This document shows positions 31,777 to 34,881 of a stretch of 34,881 nucleotides of DNA, one piece after another. A program made the translations under genes and the position numbers. Within the stretch, counting starts at the first letter, position 1. Each line of letters begins with the position of its first letter. Below the pieces are notes generated by a model. It had not been told where the DNA came from and made no database searches. It worked only from the letters and a program-made list of their open reading frames with translations. The stretch is from positions 1-34,881 of the forward strand of contig JAMOVR010000199.1 in NCBI GenBank assembly GCA_027061945.1, written 5' to 3'. The DNA comes from Candidatus Heimdallarchaeota archaeon (GTDB lineage Archaea; Asgardarchaeota; Heimdallarchaeia; Heimdallarchaeales; JAJRWK01).

Positions 31777-32412
31777 GTGAGTCTTAAAATTAAAAAACAA
31801 CTAAAAGGGATCATTATTGATTTTGATAATACTTTGGGGCGTTTTCCTTTAGATCTAACAGTCGTGAGACAAGAGTTAGCTAAAAAAATAGAAGAATTAA
31901 CAGGTAGAAGATTACTTTTTTCCCCTTATTTAGTTACTATTGATAATTATGTTGATAATCCTGAAATAAAACAACAACTTTATGATATAATTGAAAGTCT
32001 TGAATTTGAAGTTGCTGAAAAGTTTGAATTATTCCCAGAAGTTATTACTAAATTAGATGAGTTTAAACAAGAGGGCCTACAAAGATTTGCAATTTTCGCA
32101 AACAATAGTGAGAATGTTATAAATCATATTTTAAAAGAAAATGGATTGGAACACTGGTTTAATCCTGTAATCGGCTTGCGTAGTGTTAATTTTCATAAAC
32201 CGGAGCCTGAAGGATTACAAAAAATAATTAATTCTTGGGGTTTTAAAGCATGGAGGGTAATGTACGTTGGAGACGTTACTCCTGATGCTCATGCTGCAGC
32301 AAGGGCAAGAATGCAATATCAGCCTGTTGTAGATTTTATTGAGTTAGATCTAAATGATTATAAAATCATGTCCCCCGAAGAGGGATTAAAAAGAAAAGAA
32401 AAAAGTAAATGA
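31777..32412 (+). CDS. HAD-superfamily phosphatase (YqeG-like IIIA)
   Basis: Haloacid dehalogenase-fold hydrolase. Motif I is IDFDNTLG, motif II IFANNSE, motif III Lys in FHKPEPEG, and motif IV YVGDVTPDAHAAARA. The NNSE and GD-x3-D forms and lack of a large cap fit the YqeG-like HAD-IIIA group, whose substrates are mostly unknown. The ORF track starts at TTG 31738, but that prefix (INYIFFIINNCYV) looks like translated leader. GTG 31777 (MSLKIKKQLKG) is preferred, giving 211 residues. It is followed 6 nt later by the RsmB-like gene, so the two form an operon. Confidence 0.85.
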   Translation: MSLKIKKQLKGIIIDFDNTLGRFPLDLTVVRQELAKKIEELTGRRLLFSPYLVTIDNYVDNPEIKQQLYDIIESLEFEVAEKFELFPEVITKLDEFKQEGLQRFAIFANNSENVINHILKENGLEHWFNPVIGLRSVNFHKPEPEGLQKIINSWGFKAWRVMYVGDVTPDAHAAARARMQYQPVVDFIELDLNDYKIMSPEEGLKRKEKSK

Positions 32413-32418
32413 TCTAAC

Positions 32419-33801
32419 ATGTCAAAAGAAAATAAAGATCCAGTTGAAAATAATAATAATTTCAATGCATCTTTTAGCTATCTTCTTTTCTTTTTATCAG
32501 TAGAAATGCTTATTCAGAGTATTAAGCCAAAAACCAGCATGAAATTATTATTAAAAAAATATAGGGCAAATTATTCTACAAAACTTTCTTTTAAAGATTG
32601 GAATATTGTGCATAAATGGGTGCTTGAAACCTTAAGATGGAAAATCACAATTGATTATTTGATTGAAGAGTTTTTAGGTTTATCAATCACTAAAAACTTA
32701 TTAAAAATAACAACGTTAGAGCTTGCATCTTATTTAATATTATTTGAAAAATTTCCGATAACAAATGTTATTACATGGACAAAGGAATTTCTTAGAAATA
32801 ATAATATTTTCTTTAAAAAAGCGTATGTCTCTTATTTTTTTCAATTAAAAAACTTAGATTTAAATAGGTATAAACCCCAAGGAGGCAAGATCACTCAACT
32901 TTCTTTTAAATATTCATTACCAAAATGGTTTGTAAAAAAACTTCTTTCTCAATTAGGTCTTGAAATGGCTAAAAAAATTTTTATTTCATATTCTAAAACT
33001 CCTGAGAATAGATATGTGTTCTTAAATCCTTTGATCCAACCAATAGAAAAAACAGTACAAGAACTTTTTAAACAAGACATATTACTTGAACAGGATTCTA
33101 TACTTGAAAACACTTTTTTGATTAAGAAGAATTCCTCTAAATTAGTATTTACAGATGCATATAATAACGGAGCAATCGTCTTTCAGGACTGGGGTAGTAT
33201 TGCAATAGGGCAAGCACTTCCTATCGGAATTGGATGGACAGTACTTGATGCTTGTGCTGCACCTGGGAATAAAACATTGCAGTTAGTAACTAAAAGAAAA
33301 GCTTCAATTATTATTGCCGGAGAATTTAATTTTTCCAGAACAAAGCTTTTGAAAGACAGGATATCTAATTTTAAACTTGGAATGCCAGTAATTACTTATG
33401 ATGCCCGTATGCCTTCTTTTAATTATAAATTTGATTCTGTGCTTGCTGATGTACCATGTACTGGAACAGGTACGTTTTCATCTCATCCCGAATTAAAATG
33501 GAGGATTACCCCTGAATTGGTTAATGCTAATTCTAAATTACAACTAGAAATATTAAAAGGAATTACTCGTTTTATTAAGAATAATGGATATGTTCTTTAT
33601 TCTACGTGTAGTGTCTTAAAAGAAGAAAATGAGGATAATGTAATTTCTTTTCTTGAAGAAAATCCTTCTTGGAAATTAGTCGAAGATTTTGAGGTAGATA
33701 TAGGTGTCCCCTCCTCTTTTTTAAGAGAGACTAGGAGAATTTTTCCAAATAATAAATCAAATGAAGCTTTTTTTATTGCATTGCTTCAAAAAAAGAAATA
33801 A
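32419..33801 (+). CDS. RsmB-like RNA m5C methyltransferase with NusB-like domain
   Basis: NOL1/NOP2/Sun-family methyltransferase, 460 residues. Residues ~20-150 are helical with the look of the NusB-like RNA-binding domain of RsmB (IVHKWVLETLRWKITIDYLI, TTLELASYLILFEKFPITNV). The catalytic domain has DACAAPGNK (277-285), DVPCTGTG with Cys347, and STCS with nucleophile Cys397; FQDWGSIAIGQ precedes it as in the family. By analogy with RsmB the target may be small-subunit rRNA C967-type, but archaeal relatives vary. It lies 6 nt after the HAD gene. Its build differs from the shorter homologue at 1.8-2.7 kb, so the two are not recent duplicates. Confidence 0.88.
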   Translation: MSKENKDPVENNNNFNASFSYLLFFLSVEMLIQSIKPKTSMKLLLKKYRANYSTKLSFKDWNIVHKWVLETLRWKITIDYLIEEFLGLSITKNLLKITTLELASYLILFEKFPITNVITWTKEFLRNNNIFFKKAYVSYFFQLKNLDLNRYKPQGGKITQLSFKYSLPKWFVKKLLSQLGLEMAKKIFISYSKTPENRYVFLNPLIQPIEKTVQELFKQDILLEQDSILENTFLIKKNSSKLVFTDAYNNGAIVFQDWGSIAIGQALPIGIGWTVLDACAAPGNKTLQLVTKRKASIIIAGEFNFSRTKLLKDRISNFKLGMPVITYDARMPSFNYKFDSVLADVPCTGTGTFSSHPELKWRITPELVNANSKLQLEILKGITRFIKNNGYVLYSTCSVLKEENEDNVISFLEENPSWKLVEDFEVDIGVPSSFLRETRRIFPNNKSNEAFFIALLQKKK

Positions 33802-33849
33802 ATAAAAAAATAAGGAATTAATAACATAATTCTTAATGAGTTATTATTT

Positions 33850-34776
33850 TTATTTTCGGTATTTTTTAATTATAATCGGCACGGCAAGTAATGCTGTTAA
33901 TGAAATGTATAACTCGAAACCAGGTAAACCTAGTATTCCTCCTTCATCTTGTGTTTCAGTAGAGTTGTCCCAACCTATTGACATGAAGGCTAATGAGCTA
34001 GCAGAACCTATATTAACTTCATATTTTAATTCTAAAAGATATTTAAATACGAAACTTCGGGCTACATCTATATACGTGATATATTTGTATATCATGTGTG
34101 TACTCCAACTATCTCCTTTGCTATTTACGCCATGGTTCGTAATATCAATGATTATGGTAAAGTTGAAGAATTTTTCCGCACTATTGTAATTTACGTCAAA
34201 AATATTTTCAGCCATAGTAATATTTGGATTAGTACTTGTGCTTGTAGTTGTAGTTGTTGTGGTTTCGGATGAATTGTACTTGTTTACTAATTCAGTATAT
34301 TGTGTTTCATTACTAGATGCAAAAATTGGAAGCGGGTCAATTTTATCGACACTGGTAATTGTTGTATCCGTTGGTGCAGAGAAATCATAATTATCCGGAT
34401 TAAAGTATACTTGTGCTAATATCAAGAAAAGCAAAAGTCCTAATCCGAACATCCACTCATCAACTTCTACTGTTCCTTCGATTTTTAATTCTCCTGCGTT
34501 TCCTGTAACATTGACATAAGTACTTTTGCCTTCATCATATATTGCAGTAATTTTCATTTCAGCGATCTGGTTTACTGATAATTGAGAAAGCTCTGGCATA
34601 TCTGTATCAAAATATTCTGTACCGTTTATTTTGTGCTCAACGGACGCATTTGTTATTCTTATTTTAAAAACATCTCCAATATTCAAATTTACCGGAATGT
34701 TAAATGCTGCAACATTTCCAGGCGTGGAAAAGGCTAAAATGCCTATTATGAATATTGAAAGTGCTATTCTTTTCAT
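33850..34776 (-). CDS. Secreted surface protein with PGF-type C-terminal sorting tail
   Basis: A 308-residue exported protein of unknown function. Residues 1-24 form a signal peptide (MKRIALSIFIIGILAF...VAA). A strand-rich domain (residues ~25-105) is followed by a hydrophobic stretch near 110-127 (MFGLGLLLFLILAQVYF), a Thr/Ser-rich linker (SSETTTTTTTSTST) and a second domain. N-glycosylation sequons are frequent (NAS, NGT, NVT, NET, NSS, NIT, NST). The end reads LPGFELYISLTALLAVP followed by IIIKKYRK: a PGF motif, a hydrophobic helix and a basic tail. That is the tripartite form of archaeosortase (PGF-CTERM/Asgard CTERM) signals. TTTAATTA 25 nt before the ATG suggests a leaderless transcript. 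Confidence 0.7.
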   Translation of the reverse strand: MKRIALSIFIIGILAFSTPGNVAAFNIPVNLNIGDVFKIRITNASVEHKINGTEYFDTDMPELSQLSVNQIAEMKITAIYDEGKSTYVNVTGNAGELKIEGTVEVDEWMFGLGLLLFLILAQVYFNPDNYDFSAPTDTTITSVDKIDPLPIFASSNETQYTELVNKYNSSETTTTTTTSTSTNPNITMAENIFDVNYNSAEKFFNFTIIIDITNHGVNSKGDSWSTHMIYKYITYIDVARSFVFKYLLELKYEVNIGSASSLAFMSIGWDNSTETQDEGGILGLPGFELYISLTALLAVPIIIKKYRK

Positions 34777-34881
34777 GCGGATATAACTATTTCTCTATTA
34801 GTAATTAAATGTTTACTAAAATAAGATTTTTTCATAGTACAATTATTACTTTTTGAACATATTCTTAAGTAGTTTTATACA

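Noticed and set aside
33836-34189. 117-aa plus-strand ORF
   Set aside because: It lies antisense inside the surface-protein gene, whose signal peptide and sorting tail are convincing; the plus-strand product has no recognisable features.
1-34881. CRISPR array, tRNA or rRNA genes
   Set aside because: No regularly spaced direct repeats and no cloverleaf or rRNA-like sequence were noticed on reading. A covariance-model scan was not possible, so a missed tRNA cannot be fully excluded.

Overview
The window looks like a chromosomal stretch of an AT-rich Asgard archaeon, possibly Heimdallarchaeia-like; the clade is inference and no marker here settles it. Archaeal signs are TATA-type promoters, some apparently leaderless genes, TTG/GTG starts, a bifunctional phosphoglucose/phosphomannose isomerase, an archaeal-length uS10 and an aldehyde:ferredoxin oxidoreductase. 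Asgard-type signs are a cysteine-free UEV/E2-fold protein with a coiled coil (ESCRT-I Vps23-like), an Arf-like protein without a P-loop, an AN1 zinc finger fused to a site-2 protease, HEAT and WD40 proteins, and a surface protein with a PGF-type C-terminal sorting tail.

Layout. 1-4.6 kb: a coiled-coil protein with a TrmB-C-like end (cut by the window edge), a membrane-anchored protein, an m5C RNA methyltransferase, the sugar-phosphate isomerase, and the UEV-coiled-coil gene. 4.8-6.5 kb: a nuoC-nuoD pair with no other complex I subunits nearby. 6.8-11.4 kb: pyruvate phosphate dikinase, ribosomal protein uS10 and a DUF389 membrane protein. 11.8-18.5 kb: five co-directional genes encoding a MoxR/ChlI-like AAA+ ATPase, a VWA protein with intact MIDAS, a protein with a degenerate zincin motif (HSLAH), a HEAT protein and a WD40 propeller. 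The last gene probably also has its own leaderless promoter. This is the best candidate for an undescribed system. 18.9-22.2 kb: gcvH-gcvPA-gcvPB of the glycine cleavage system, without gcvT. 22.3-25.5 kb: the Arf-like pseudo-GTPase (minus), a tungsten/molybdenum aldehyde oxidoreductase, and a YfcE/MJ0936-type phosphodiesterase (minus). 25.9-34.8 kb: M1 aminopeptidase with HEAT tail, ClC channel with CBS pair, AN1-S2P protease, HAD phosphatase, a second NOL1/NOP2/Sun methyltransferase (RsmB-like), and the surface protein (minus).

Nearly every longer gene-free gap (10.1, 11.4, 18.5, 24.8, 25.6 and 28.6 kb) holds short remnants of IS200/IS605-type elements. They show a recurrent left-end hairpin, the extreme C-terminus of TnpB (a region that in active elements overlaps the omega-RNA), and a right-end hairpin ending near TAGTTCA. 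No intact tnpA or tnpB is present. Two of the left ends form a perfect 48-bp inverted repeat around the phosphodiesterase gene. I saw no tRNA, rRNA or CRISPR array by reading. All functional calls come from motif reading without database searches.
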